A stretch of 62,658 bases of DNA from an uncultured Clostridia bacterium (GCA_947174885.1 CAMWKO010000015.1:1-62658), one strand, 5' to 3'; shown: positions 8,250 to 16,532, numbered from the stretch's first letter. A program made the numbers and translations. The notes: a model not told the origin generated them from the sequence alone.

Positions 8250-9083
8250 ATGGATTTTATTGGAATTATTATAGCCTGCCTTTTAGTAGGTGGCGTTGGA
8301 CTTTTAATAGGTATATTATTAGGTGTTGCCGATAAATTTCTGGCAGTAAGAGAGGACGAAAAGGTAGCCAAAATAAGAGAACTTTTACCCGGTAATAACT
8401 GTGGTGGATGTGGTTTTCCCGGATGTGACGGATTAGCTAAAGCAATAGCGGAGGGAACGGCAAGTGTAGCCGGCTGTCCTGTAGGTGGAGCTCCTGTAGC
8501 AGCCTCTATTGGAGAAATAATGGGAAAAAGTGAAACAGTAGTTAAAAAAGTGGCTTTTATCAAATGTAGTGGTACATGTGATAATACTAAAGAGAAGTTT
8601 AATTATTCAGGAAATATGACATGTGCTGACGCATCATTAGTGCCGGGTAACGGTTTTAAAAGCTGTGATTATGGCTGTCTGGGTCTGGGATCCTGCATGA
8701 GTGTATGTGATAATGATGCAATACATATCATAAATGGTGTTGCTGTTGTGGATAATGAAAAATGTTTTGCCTGTGGTAAGTGTGTAAAGGCTTGTCCAAA
8801 GCATTTAATAGAACTTGTACCATATGATATGGAGTATCATGTTGCATGTAGCTCTAAGGATAAAGGTAAAGATGTAAAACTCAGCTGCACTGCAGGATGT
8901 ATTGGATGTAAGCTATGTGAAAGAAATTGCGAACAGAAAGCTATAACAGTAGCTGATAATATAGCATCTATTGATTATAGTAAATGCACAAACTGTGGTA
9001 CCTGTGCAAGTAAGTGTCCATCTAAGATTATACTAAAGAAAATGAAAGATAACAAAGATATTTCAAGTGAAGCTGTGTCTTAG
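8250..9083 (+). CDS. rnfB: Rnf complex subunit B, polyferredoxin
   Basis: 277 residues. Entry point of electrons from reduced ferredoxin. Seen in order: an N-terminal membrane anchor (about 3-27), the Fe-S domain with C51-x2-C54-x4-C59-x16-C76 (GNNCGGCGFPGCDG), then a ferredoxin-like array of Cys motifs including CLGLGSCMSVC, CFACGKCVKACP, CIGCKLCERNC and CTNCGTCASKCP, enough for several 4Fe-4S clusters. Last gene of the operon; AGGAGGT at 8240-8246 before ATG 8250. A structured G+C-rich stretch and a terminator follow. Confidence 0.96.
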   Translation: MDFIGIIIACLLVGGVGLLIGILLGVADKFLAVREDEKVAKIRELLPGNNCGGCGFPGCDGLAKAIAEGTASVAGCPVGGAPVAASIGEIMGKSETVVKKVAFIKCSGTCDNTKEKFNYSGNMTCADASLVPGNGFKSCDYGCLGLGSCMSVCDNDAIHIINGVAVVDNEKCFACGKCVKACPKHLIELVPYDMEYHVACSSKDKGKDVKLSCTAGCIGCKLCERNCEQKAITVADNIASIDYSKCTNCGTCASKCPSKIILKKMKDNKDISSEAVS

Positions 9084-9177
9084 TCAAATACCCTGTGGGA
9101 GTAAACAACCACACAGCAAGCTGAAGAAGCATCAAACCTGCAGTGCGGAAAGTTGCGGAGTAATTGACCCTTTCGGG

Positions 9178-9220
9178 AGTCGCCAAATATCCGCACAAGT
9201 GCGTCTGCTTGGCTAGTTGC
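9178..9220 (-). repeat. Single copy of the AACxAG-hairpin-TTTGGCGACT element
   Basis: Read on the minus strand: GCAACTAGCCAAG, then CGCAC-TT-GTGCG within a larger stem closed by GCCAA/TTGGC, then TTTGGCGACT. The same blocks, GCAACGAGCCAAG and TTTGGCGACT, flank the first hairpin of the 80-bp tandem repeat at 62496. The surrounding 9084-9235 is markedly G+C-richer than its neighbours and holds other small complementary segments (for example CTGTGG / CCACACAG near 9093-9116). This suggests a structured RNA or a decayed repeat array. Confidence 0.5.
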
Positions 9221-9267
9221 TTGCGGGGATAAAAAGTAAGTATAATTATATAAAATTTACCAATAAT

Positions 9268-9300
9268 AAAAGAGTATCTAAAACAGATACTCTTTTGTTT
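9268..9300 (+). terminator. Terminator after the rnf operon
   Basis: AAAAGAGTATCT (9268-9279), loop AAAAC, AGATACTCTTTT (9285-9296), then GTTTTGG. A 12-bp stem with T-rich 3' side. It ends the rnf transcript before the germination gene. Confidence 0.75.
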
Positions 9301-9325
9301 TGGTTGAAGCATTAGGAGGAATAGA

Positions 9326-10741
9326 ATGAAAATTGTAAAGGGAAACTTCAATAATACTCTAAACGATATCAATAAAGAGTTAAGAGTTGACGAAAGCTTT
9401 GATTTGATTTACAGAACCTTTAATATAGCAGATAAAAAGGCAGTTTTCTATTTTATAGACGGTTTTGTAAAGGATGATATTCTTGAAAAATTAATGGAGT
9501 CATTTTTTTCTATATCAAAAGACGATAATACAAGTGATTATCACAAATTTATTAAAGAAAAACTGCCATATATAGAAGTAGATATAACAACTGATATGGA
9601 AACCTTAAAGTTAAATGTAATGTCCGGTGTTGTGGCACTTTTAGTAGAAGATTTTGAAAAAATTATTTTAATTGATGCAAGAACATATCCTATGCGTTCT
9701 GTTGAAGAACCTACAAAGGATAAGGTTTTCAGAGGCTCAAAGGATGGTTTTGTAGAAACTTTGGTGTCTAATACGGCATTAATCAGACGAAGAATAAGAG
9801 ATACATCTTTAACCTTTGAAATGTTTAATGTGGGTACTGTTTCAAAGACAGATGTAGTTGTTGGCTATATGGAAAACAAGGTAAATAAAAAACTGCTAAA
9901 GGATATTAGAGAAAAACTGAATAATCTTGAAATCGAATCACTTTCAATGAATCAGGAAAGTCTGGCAGAATGTCTCTATAAAGGAAAATGGTTTAATCCG
10001 TTTCCAAAATTCAGGTATACTGAAAGACCGGATACTTCTGCATCAGCTATTATGGAGGGACATATTGTAATATTAGTAGACAATTCTCCGGCAGCAATGA
10101 TTATTCCTATAAGTTTTTTTGATATTTTTGAAGAAGCAGATGACTATTATTTTCCGCCGATTACAGGCACGTATTTTAGATTTACAAGGGCAATAGTAAC
10201 TATAGTAGCATTATTTCTAACACCTGTTTATCTTTTATTTGCATATGATTTTATAACAACACCCGACTGGCTGTCTTTTATCAGAATAGAAGATACTATA
10301 AATGTACCCATAATAGCCCAGTTTCTGATTTTGGAGTTAGCCGTTGACGGAATGAAGCTTGCAGCAGTAAATACACCGGATATGCTAAATACACCTCTTA
10401 GTATTATCATAGGTCTGGTTTTGGGAGATGCTGCCATTAGCAGTGGATGGTTTAACAACGAGATAATTTTATATATGGCATTCGTTGCCTTTGCCAACTT
10501 TACACATGGTAGCTTTGAATTGGGATATGCTCTTAAATTCCTTAGGATTTTCTTATTAATAGTTACAAGAATATTTGGCTTATGGGGATTCATAGGAGGT
10601 ACAGTTATTATATTGCTGCTAATTGCATTTAATAAGACTGTTTCAAATGAGAGCTATATATATCCGCTTATACCATTTAACGGAAAAGAACTTCTGAGTG
10701 TGTTTATACGAAGAAGCAAGCACACTGTCAATAGTAAATAA
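9326..10741 (+). CDS. spoVAF: Spore germination protein, GerA/SpoVAF type
   Basis: 471 residues. GerA-family membrane protein of the spore inner membrane involved in germination. Seen: a soluble N-terminal about 290 residues with the family blocks FRGSKDGFVETLVSNTALIRRRI and the RPDTSASAIMEGHIVILVDNSP segment, then about five membrane spans (about 290-440). The C-terminus contains YPLIPFNGKELLSVFIRR, typical of SpoVAF. I favour SpoVAF over a nutrient-receptor A subunit because no gerB/gerC partner follows; this is inference. TTAGGAGGAA at 9312-9321 sets the ATG. Its last 124 bp recur at 12488-12611, and its natural terminator now lies after that copy. Confidence 0.85.
   Translation: MKIVKGNFNNTLNDINKELRVDESFDLIYRTFNIADKKAVFYFIDGFVKDDILEKLMESFFSISKDDNTSDYHKFIKEKLPYIEVDITTDMETLKLNVMSGVVALLVEDFEKIILIDARTYPMRSVEEPTKDKVFRGSKDGFVETLVSNTALIRRRIRDTSLTFEMFNVGTVSKTDVVVGYMENKVNKKLLKDIREKLNNLEIESLSMNQESLAECLYKGKWFNPFPKFRYTERPDTSASAIMEGHIVILVDNSPAAMIIPISFFDIFEEADDYYFPPITGTYFRFTRAIVTIVALFLTPVYLLFAYDFITTPDWLSFIRIEDTINVPIIAQFLILELAVDGMKLAAVNTPDMLNTPLSIIIGLVLGDAAISSGWFNNEIILYMAFVAFANFTHGSFELGYALKFLRIFLLIVTRIFGLWGFIGGTVIILLLIAFNKTVSNESYIYPLIPFNGKELLSVFIRRSKHTVNSK
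10618..10741 (+). repeat. 124-bp direct repeat, copy A (3' end of the germination gene)
   Basis: From GCTAATTGCATTTAATAAG to the stop codon of the germination gene. It matches 12488-12611 with three single-base differences (T/G, C/A, G/A). Homology stops sharply on both sides, so the two copies bracket a segment of about 1.75 kb. Confidence 0.95.
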
Positions 10742-11196
10742 CCTAAGCTGCAAGCCTGAATAAGTGCCTATATATTTTGAATGTCAAATAATTATAAAAT
10801 AGCATGAAAACAACTGCTTTTTCCGGAATTAAGTTATTCAAAAAACAATTACAGACAGAAGGTTTCATGCTATGAATATAATACAAGAGTCCAGAAAAGT
10901 TTTTCAACTATAAAGGAGAAGATGTAACTCTGAAATCTGTTTACAGAAAAAACAATAAAAGATGAGAGAGAGAGAAAAACCATAGATATGATACAACATT
11001 GAAAGAGGATAAAATATTTAATAGAATTATATAGATGACTGTGTTAAAATAATATAATAGGATAATTAACAAACTGATTTTGCAGTAAGTAAAATGGTAT
11101 TGGGATTAAGTTTATATTAATTGTAAAATATATTATTAATATATATTCGTTTTGTTATAAATGCAGATATGATATACAGAAGAGAAAGGCAATGTA
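10742..11196. other. Gene-free stretch at the left end of the inserted segment
   Basis: 455 bp without a convincing gene. It contains a 10-bp inverted repeat TAGCATGAAA (10800-10809) / TTTCATGCTA (10863-10872) and then AT-rich DNA leading to the ribosome site of the gene at 11197. No integrase, transposase or terminal repeat was recognised. Confidence 0.4.
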
Positions 11197-12492
11197 ATGG
11201 CAAAGCAGAGTGTAATTGAAAGAATAGAGAAAATATTTATAGAGGCACAAAATAGCAGTCAGTTAAATATGAAATGTGGTATCTATAACAAAGAAATGAC
11301 AGAAATTGTCAATAGGTATAAGACACAGGTGGTAGCTTGGGATAATCAGATGAATATGCAGGAGAATGCATTCCCGTCTGCAACACAAAGTCTGTGGTAC
11401 AGTCATTATCTTAATAAAAAGAAATTGAGAGATCTTGGTATTGAAACTAAATGTATAAAAATGAGACCTACTGTTTATCCTCCAAATCAAAATCAAAGGC
11501 TGTCCATACATTATTCACATGACGGAAAAAATCTTATCTGTAAGATTTCAGAACGATTGTTGTATCAAAAAAACTTTTACAGAAACGGAAGACATATATG
11601 GCAGGACGGTTCAAATAATAGAGAATGTGAGCATTATATTATACGCTCTCAATCGGTAAATGGTAAATGTATATGTCCAAGCTGTGGTCATGAGGACATC
11701 ATAGAAAATTTGATAGATGGCTGTGATTACTGCCACACAAAATTTCATATGGAGGATTTTGACGGGAAGATTTCTTCCGTCTATATGCCGAACAATAACT
11801 CAAAAAGCCGTGACAGCAATATGCTAAAAAAATTTAGTCCGGTTATTTATATGATTGTTGTAATGGCAGTTTTGCCGTTTGTTATCAATAAACCGTCTTG
11901 GGGGATTCCGTTGACGCTGATGGCCCTGATAATATTTCTGTACATCTTTTTTTCAATAGCCGGAAAGCATAGTGTATCAAAGGGACCGGGAAGGAACAGA
12001 GTTTCTGTTGATAAACTGCACGAAGTTGATCCGTTGTTTTCAGAGGAGTATTTTATTGCCAGTCTGACCAATAAGCTGGAGAGTATTCATTATGCGGAAA
12101 GAATGGATGAAATCAGTGCCTTTACATATTGTGATTTATCACATAAAATTGCAGGGTATGCAAATGTGCTTAGCTGCAAACTTATGGAATGTGTAATTAC
12201 AGATTATAAGAGTGATGACAAAATACAGATATTGGATGTAAATGTTGTAATGAATCTTGCAGAAATAATGGGTATGATGGTTCAAAACAGAGAGGAAAAA
12301 ATCAGGCTTAGGTTGGCAAAGAGTATTGAGTCTAAAACCAGTGCAGTAAACGATATAATTGTCTACAGATGTCAGTCATGTGGTGCAAGCGTATCACTTT
12401 TAAATGGTGGAAAATGTTCTTATTGCGGCAATAGTATGGAGATGATTCGATATGACTGGGTAGTTACCTGGTATGATTCAAAATGTAGCTAA
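11197..12492 (+). CDS. Zinc-ribbon membrane protein with Tim44-like domain
   Basis: 431 residues. Layout: soluble N-terminal part; a first zinc ribbon CPSCG...CDYC (about 158-179); two hydrophobic spans (about 215-255); a segment DPLFSEEYFIASLTNKLESI resembling the start of Tim44-like (NTF2-fold) domains; and a C-terminal zinc ribbon CQSCG...CSYCG ending YDWVVTWYDSKCS. Function unknown; the family is usually membrane-tethered. The stop codon TAA (12490-12492) overlaps the first bases of the duplicated germination-gene end, so the C-terminus was set by the rearrangement. The segment carrying it looks inserted between the two 124-bp repeats. Confidence 0.75.
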   Translation: MAKQSVIERIEKIFIEAQNSSQLNMKCGIYNKEMTEIVNRYKTQVVAWDNQMNMQENAFPSATQSLWYSHYLNKKKLRDLGIETKCIKMRPTVYPPNQNQRLSIHYSHDGKNLICKISERLLYQKNFYRNGRHIWQDGSNNRECEHYIIRSQSVNGKCICPSCGHEDIIENLIDGCDYCHTKFHMEDFDGKISSVYMPNNNSKSRDSNMLKKFSPVIYMIVVMAVLPFVINKPSWGIPLTLMALIIFLYIFFSIAGKHSVSKGPGRNRVSVDKLHEVDPLFSEEYFIASLTNKLESIHYAERMDEISAFTYCDLSHKIAGYANVLSCKLMECVITDYKSDDKIQILDVNVVMNLAEIMGMMVQNREEKIRLRLAKSIESKTSAVNDIIVYRCQSCGASVSLLNGGKCSYCGNSMEMIRYDWVVTWYDSKCS

Positions 12493-12611
12493 TTGCATTT
12501 AATAAGACGGTTTCAAATGAGAGCTATATATATCCGATTATACCATTTAACGGAAAAGAACTTCTAAGTGTGTTTATACGAAGAAGCAAGCACACTGTCA
12601 ATAGTAAATAA
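12488..12611 (+). repeat. 124-bp direct repeat, copy B
   Basis: Second copy of 10618-10741, now without the rest of the germination gene. It keeps that gene's stop codon and is followed directly by a strong terminator, probably the original terminator of the germination gene. Confidence 0.95.
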
Positions 12612-12663
12612 AAATCTACAAGATATAATTTTTTATTAAAAAATATATATCTTGTAGATTTTA
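12611..12663 (+). terminator. Terminator after the duplicated segment
   Basis: AAATCTACAAGATATA (12612-12627) pairs perfectly with TATATCTTGTAGATTT (12646-12661), followed by TATTCATTT. A long AT-rich stem. It likely terminated the germination gene before the insertion. Confidence 0.8.
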
Positions 12664-12789
12664 TTCATTTTACAGTTTGTGTTGCCAGATGTTATTCACA
12701 AATGGCGTTATTAAAGTGGGCAAAATGACGGTTAGTTTCTATGAATAACCTACTCAATAAACTGGAATTTGTGAAATAAGACTAAATAT

Positions 12790-13446
12790 TTAGTCAAAAT
12801 ATTCTTTAAGAACAATTCGAATAGGTTCCCTTATGTCAATATTATCCATTCCATACATTTTTTCTTCAAAGAAATGAACTTTATTTGATACTCCCCAAAA
12901 GTTTTGATTAAGCCATTCTTCCTTATCGGCACCATATTTGATAAGTAAATCAAGAACTTCAAATAATCTCTTTTTGGTTATTTCTTGTATATCTGGATAA
13001 GCATTCTTGCGCTCCAAAATCATTTCTGCTTTATTTACTGCCGTACCTATCGGAAGCATTCCAGATGATGTTTTTCGATTAGGATTGGCTCCATTCTCAA
13101 GTAACATTTTAATCAAATTTATATACTTTTCGGAATGGCTATACTGTTTATAACATAATGCAGAAAATACACCTATTATTGCATCATGCAGGACAGACAT
13201 GCAAACGCTATGAGGCGGAACAAGTGCAGGGTCTTCCATGAAATCGGAGTCAGCACCCTTTTCAAGCAAAAACTCTATAATTTCAAATTCTCCGCATTTA
13301 ATTGCTACTTGCAACGGCGATTGCCCTATATCCTTTTTAGGTGTTTTTGCATTGTAAACCTCGTTTACAACGGTGATATTTTTTGATATTGCTGCCCGCA
13401 CTGCTTCAATATCGCTATGCCTTATATCTTTAAATAATTTATTCAT
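12790..13446 (-). CDS. Ankyrin repeat protein, orphan
   Basis: 218 residues with three to four ankyrin-type repeats. The clearest are SPLQVAIKCGEFEIIEFLLEKGAD (about 43-66), a longer one ending LIKMLLENGANPN (about 113-125), and a degenerate one ending VLDLLIKYGADKE (about 167-179). No signal peptide. Ankyrin proteins of this size often serve as immunity proteins beside polymorphic toxins, but no toxin gene adjoins it here; that role is only a possibility. AAAGGAATG lies just before the ATG on the minus strand. Tandem hairpin repeats lie upstream of it (13476-13625). Confidence 0.8.
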   Translation of the reverse strand: MNKLFKDIRHSDIEAVRAAISKNITVVNEVYNAKTPKKDIGQSPLQVAIKCGEFEIIEFLLEKGADSDFMEDPALVPPHSVCMSVLHDAIIGVFSALCYKQYSHSEKYINLIKMLLENGANPNRKTSSGMLPIGTAVNKAEMILERKNAYPDIQEITKKRLFEVLDLLIKYGADKEEWLNQNFWGVSNKVHFFEEKMYGMDNIDIREPIRIVLKEYFD

Positions 13447-13475
13447 TTCATTCCTTTCAAATTTCGATTTGTCTC

Positions 13476-13625
13476 TATGGTATAATGTCTTCGTGAATAA
13501 ACTTGCAGTTTATGCCCTCGACCCATAAAATTGAAAAGCAATTTTATGGTATAATGTCTTCGTGAGTAAGCACAAGGCTTACGCACTCGACCCATAAAAT
13601 CACTTTGTGATTTTATGGTATAATA
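13476..13625. repeat. Tandem double-hairpin repeat, 69-bp period
   Basis: Two full units (13476-13544, 13545-13613) and the start of a third, TATGGTATAAT (13614-13624). Each unit reads TATGGTATAATGTCTTC, then hairpin 1 (GTGAATAAAC or GTGAGTAAGC with its complement), CTCGA, then hairpin 2 (CCATAAAAT...ATTTTATGG). The two units differ mostly by paired changes that keep the stems. The array separates two minus-strand genes, the ankyrin gene and the purine permease gene. Confidence 0.9.
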
Positions 13626-13633
13626 AAATATAT

Positions 13634-15004
13634 TTATAGAAAAATATACTTCAAAATAAAGAGTATGGTTAAAATATACATAATTACATTAATCTTCTTT
13701 TCCTTAATCTTACCTGTACAAAGATTGATTAATACATATGATATAACACCGATTGAAATACCCTCTGAAATACTGTAAGCAAATGGCATTGCAATTATAC
13801 AGAGAAATGCAGGTATAGCTTCTGACATATCATCAAAATCAATCTTTGCGATATTACCAATCATATAGAAACCAACTATAATAAGTGCCGGAGCAGTAGC
13901 AAAGGAAGGTATTGAAAGAAACAGTGGTGAAAAAATAATGGCTATAAGGAATAATAAACCGGTAACTACGGAAGTAAGACCTGTTCTTCCGCCTTCAGTA
14001 ACACCCGATGCGCTTTCTACGAAAGTAGTAGTTGTGGAGGTACCAAGCACGGCACCTACACAGGTGGCTATTGAATCAGCAAGTAATGCACCTTTAATTC
14101 TTGGCAGTTTACCGTCCTTGTCCAGCATATTTGCTTTTGAAGATACACCGATTAGTGTTCCTAATGTATCAAATAAATCAACAAATAAGAATGAGAAAAT
14201 AACTATAATAAAATCAAATATTTTAATATTAGATATATTTGAGTCTGTAAATACTTTTCCAAAGGTATTTCCTATTGATGATAAATCAAAGGAAATAACT
14301 GATGTAGGGATTACTGAATACATACCGATTTCGGCATCCGGTACATAAAGTCCTGTAAGTTCGGCAATTATACCGAGAATCCAAGTAATTATGATACCAA
14401 ATAAAATGCCGCCTTTTACTTTAAAAACCAAAAGAATTGAAGTAATAATAACACCTATTAAAGCAATGATTGCTCCCATTGTAGCTGAATGGAAGTTTTC
14501 ACTAAATGTTCTTAGCAAAAGGGATGAACTGCCTTGAACAAGGATTTTAGCATTAAGCAGACCAATCAATGCAATAAATAAACCTATACCTGAACTAACT
14601 GCATATTTTAAGTTTTTAGGTATTGAATTAAATATTGCCTCTCTAATATTGGTAATGGAAAGAATAACAAAAATAATACCTTCAATAAATACAGCTAACA
14701 TGGCAGTTTGCCATGGAATACCCATACCTGCTACAACCGTACCTGCAAAATAAGCATTTAATCCCATACCGGGTGCGAGTGCAAACGGATAGTTAGAAAG
14801 AAATGCCATAAGAACCGAACCAATAAAGGAAGCAAGGGCAGTAGCAATAAGGATAGCAGCCTTGTCCATTCCTGTTCCGTCTGCAAGAACATTGGGATTT
14901 ACGGCAAGAATATATGCCATAGTCATAAAAGTTGTAATTCCTGCAATAACTTCTGTCCTGACAGTTGTTTTATTTTCTTTTAACTTAAAAAGTTTTTCAG
15001 ACAT
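13634..15004 (-). CDS. pbuG: Hypoxanthine/guanine permease, NCS2 AzgA family
   Basis: 456 residues, 12-14 hydrophobic spans. Proton-coupled uptake of hypoxanthine, guanine or adenine. Seen: the AzgA N-terminal block TEVIAGITTFMTMAYILAVNP, the NPFALAPGMG-like block (here YPFALAPGMGLNAYF) and the substrate-site signature GTSTTTTFVESASGVTEGGRTGLTSV. Length is normal. AAGGAGGAAAAAA precedes the ATG on the minus strand. I looked upstream (15005-15230) for a purine riboswitch and saw none. The exact purine specificity cannot be read from the sequence. Confidence 0.93.
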   Translation of the reverse strand: MSEKLFKLKENKTTVRTEVIAGITTFMTMAYILAVNPNVLADGTGMDKAAILIATALASFIGSVLMAFLSNYPFALAPGMGLNAYFAGTVVAGMGIPWQTAMLAVFIEGIIFVILSITNIREAIFNSIPKNLKYAVSSGIGLFIALIGLLNAKILVQGSSSLLLRTFSENFHSATMGAIIALIGVIITSILLVFKVKGGILFGIIITWILGIIAELTGLYVPDAEIGMYSVIPTSVISFDLSSIGNTFGKVFTDSNISNIKIFDFIIVIFSFLFVDLFDTLGTLIGVSSKANMLDKDGKLPRIKGALLADSIATCVGAVLGTSTTTTFVESASGVTEGGRTGLTSVVTGLLFLIAIIFSPLFLSIPSFATAPALIIVGFYMIGNIAKIDFDDMSEAIPAFLCIIAMPFAYSISEGISIGVISYVLINLCTGKIKEKKINVIMYILTILFILKYIFL

Positions 15005-15180
15005 TTTTTCCTCCTTAGAAAAATTGTTTTTTGTTAATAAATAATTTATACCATTTTTATGGAATTTAATAAATAATTTATTTTTATTATTAATACTAAA
15101 AATTTGTGATATCTGCTAAATTTCTTAGAAATAGGATATTCAAAATAATAGCTTCCTATACTCAGTATAATATAGATTCG

Positions 15181-15213
15181 TAGTTCATGTATTTTATATT
15201 TTCAGCTTCAAAA
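15181..15213. repeat. Solo degenerate arm of the GAGTTTCC element
   Basis: 27 of 33 bases match the left arm of the palindromic element, including GTATTTT, ATTTT and the AGCTTCAAAA block. No right arm follows. It lies 3' of apbE on the minus strand and would be a decayed or half copy. Confidence 0.6.
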
Positions 15214-15230
15214 CTCCTGTTGATATTTAT

Positions 15231-16295
15231 CTAGTTTTCATTAATAATACTAATAATATTATTATCTATTGATAAACCGTTACTTAGTTTTATTTCATAG
15301 TTCTTATTTACAAATACAGCATAAACATTGTCTATACTGTTTATTAACTCAAGTCCTTTATCCATACCCATAACATAAACTGAGGTGCTTAAAGCATCTG
15401 CAAAAGTAGAGGAGTCTGATATAATAGTTACGGAGTATAAATCATTTTGAACAGGATATCCTGTTTGAGGATCTAAAATATGATGATATATTTTATTATC
15501 TGCCATAAAATATCTCTCATATATACCGGAAGTCACTACCGACATATCAGATAAGGTTATGCTTGTAATATTTTCACCTACAGTAGTAAAAGGCTTAGTT
15601 ATACCTATAATATAATTACTATTATCAGGTTTATTGCCTAAAAGAAGAACATTACCACCGAGATTAATGATTCCGCTTGTAATATTTTGTGACAAGAGAT
15701 ATTCCTTTAGTTTGTCAGCAATATAACCCTTAGCTATTCCACCCAGTGTTATATCGGGTATTTTATCATCAGTATTCCAGATAATAGCATTATCCTCTAT
15801 GGAATATATAGAATTTTCAAACTCTGACATAGCATTCTTAATATCTTCATCAGTAGGGATTTTCTCGTTTTTGAAATTCCATAGATCTGAAAGATTTCCA
15901 ATAGATACATTAAAAGCACCATCTGTAAGAAGATTATATTCATAGGAAAGATTTAAAATATCAGCCAGTTCATTTGAAATATTAAAGAATTGGGCATCTG
16001 ATTCATTAAGCTTGTATAATTCACTGTTTTCTAAGGTTGTACTAAAGATTTCTTCATATTGTTTACATATATCAAAGCATTTACTGATAAGTTCAGTATC
16101 TTTTTTTATATTATCTTTATCACATTCATATATAGTTATAGTTACAAATGTATCAAAAAAATATGAGGTATCTGCAATCACAGTAGATGCAGGTGTTATA
16201 TTTAATTTACTTATGAATATTATAATGAATGAAATAATCACCATAATAATAAGAAATAGTAGTCTTTTAAATATATTTTTTTGTGTACTTTTCAT
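15231..16295 (-). CDS. apbE: FAD:protein FMN transferase
   Basis: 354 residues. Transfers FMN from FAD to a Thr of target proteins, here most likely RnfG (SGATIT) and RnfD (TGAT). Seen: an N-terminal membrane anchor (about 10-30) without a lipobox, the FAD/Mg block LGGIAKGYIADKL, NLGGNVLLLG, HHILDPQTGYP, and the metal-binding TFADALSTSVYVMG near the C-terminus. All are ApbE hallmarks. The family is extracytoplasmic, matching the side where RnfG carries its flavin. It is divergent from the NusG-II and Gx-transporter genes, a common clostridial grouping. A palindromic element lies in the divergent intergenic region. Confidence 0.94.
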   Translation of the reverse strand: MKSTQKNIFKRLLFLIIMVIISFIIIFISKLNITPASTVIADTSYFFDTFVTITIYECDKDNIKKDTELISKCFDICKQYEEIFSTTLENSELYKLNESDAQFFNISNELADILNLSYEYNLLTDGAFNVSIGNLSDLWNFKNEKIPTDEDIKNAMSEFENSIYSIEDNAIIWNTDDKIPDITLGGIAKGYIADKLKEYLLSQNITSGIINLGGNVLLLGNKPDNSNYIIGITKPFTTVGENITSITLSDMSVVTSGIYERYFMADNKIYHHILDPQTGYPVQNDLYSVTIISDSSTFADALSTSVYVMGMDKGLELINSIDNVYAVFVNKNYEIKLSNGLSIDNNIISIINEN

Positions 16296-16392
16296 ATAGA
16301 CTCCTTTGGTAAGTATTAAATGTGCAGTGCTTATAAATTATAGCATATAGTTATTTTTTGCACAAATATGATAAATTCAGTGGAATTAATTA

Positions 16393-16532
16393 GAGTTTCC
16401 GTATTTTTTATTTTTAGCTTCAAAAAGCTTACATCATCATAATGATGTAAGCATCTTGCACAAAAAGTTGCAGATAAAAGTTCACTTTCATCTGCAACTT
16501 TTTGAAGCTAAAAATAAAAAATACGGAAACTC
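16393..16532. repeat. GAGTTTCC palindromic element, copy 2 (140 bp, full form)
   Basis: Perfect 35-bp terminal inverted repeats (16393-16427 and 16498-16532) beginning GAGTTTCCGTATTTTTTATT and ending in GCTTCAAAAAG. Inside are two further hairpins: GCTTACATCAT/ATGATGTAAGC, and GTTGCAGAT/ATCTGCAAC, the latter extending into the terminal arm. It sits in the divergent region between apbE and the NusG-II gene. There is no open frame inside and no clear target-site duplication. Confidence 0.92.

Noticed and set aside
8036-8563. Minus-strand 175-codon open frame across rnfA and rnfB
   Set aside because: It is antisense to two conserved genes, shows low-complexity Pro/Ser/Ala composition typical of a shadow frame, and has no ribosome site.
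11263-11511. 82-codon minus-strand frame inside the Tim44-like gene
   Set aside because: Antisense shadow of a gene with two zinc ribbons; no start signals.
10742-12487. Insertion sequence
   Set aside because: The segment between the direct repeats has no transposase or integrase frame and no terminal inverted repeats, and a 124-bp duplication is too long for an IS.
13476-13625. CRISPR array
   Set aside because: The repeats are contiguous 69-bp units made of hairpins, without unique spacers, and no cas genes are near. The same holds for 62496-62658.
15005-15230. Purine riboswitch upstream of the purine permease gene
   Set aside because: The minus-strand leader lacks the conserved core blocks and loop-loop complement; I saw only AT-rich DNA and a solo palindrome arm.
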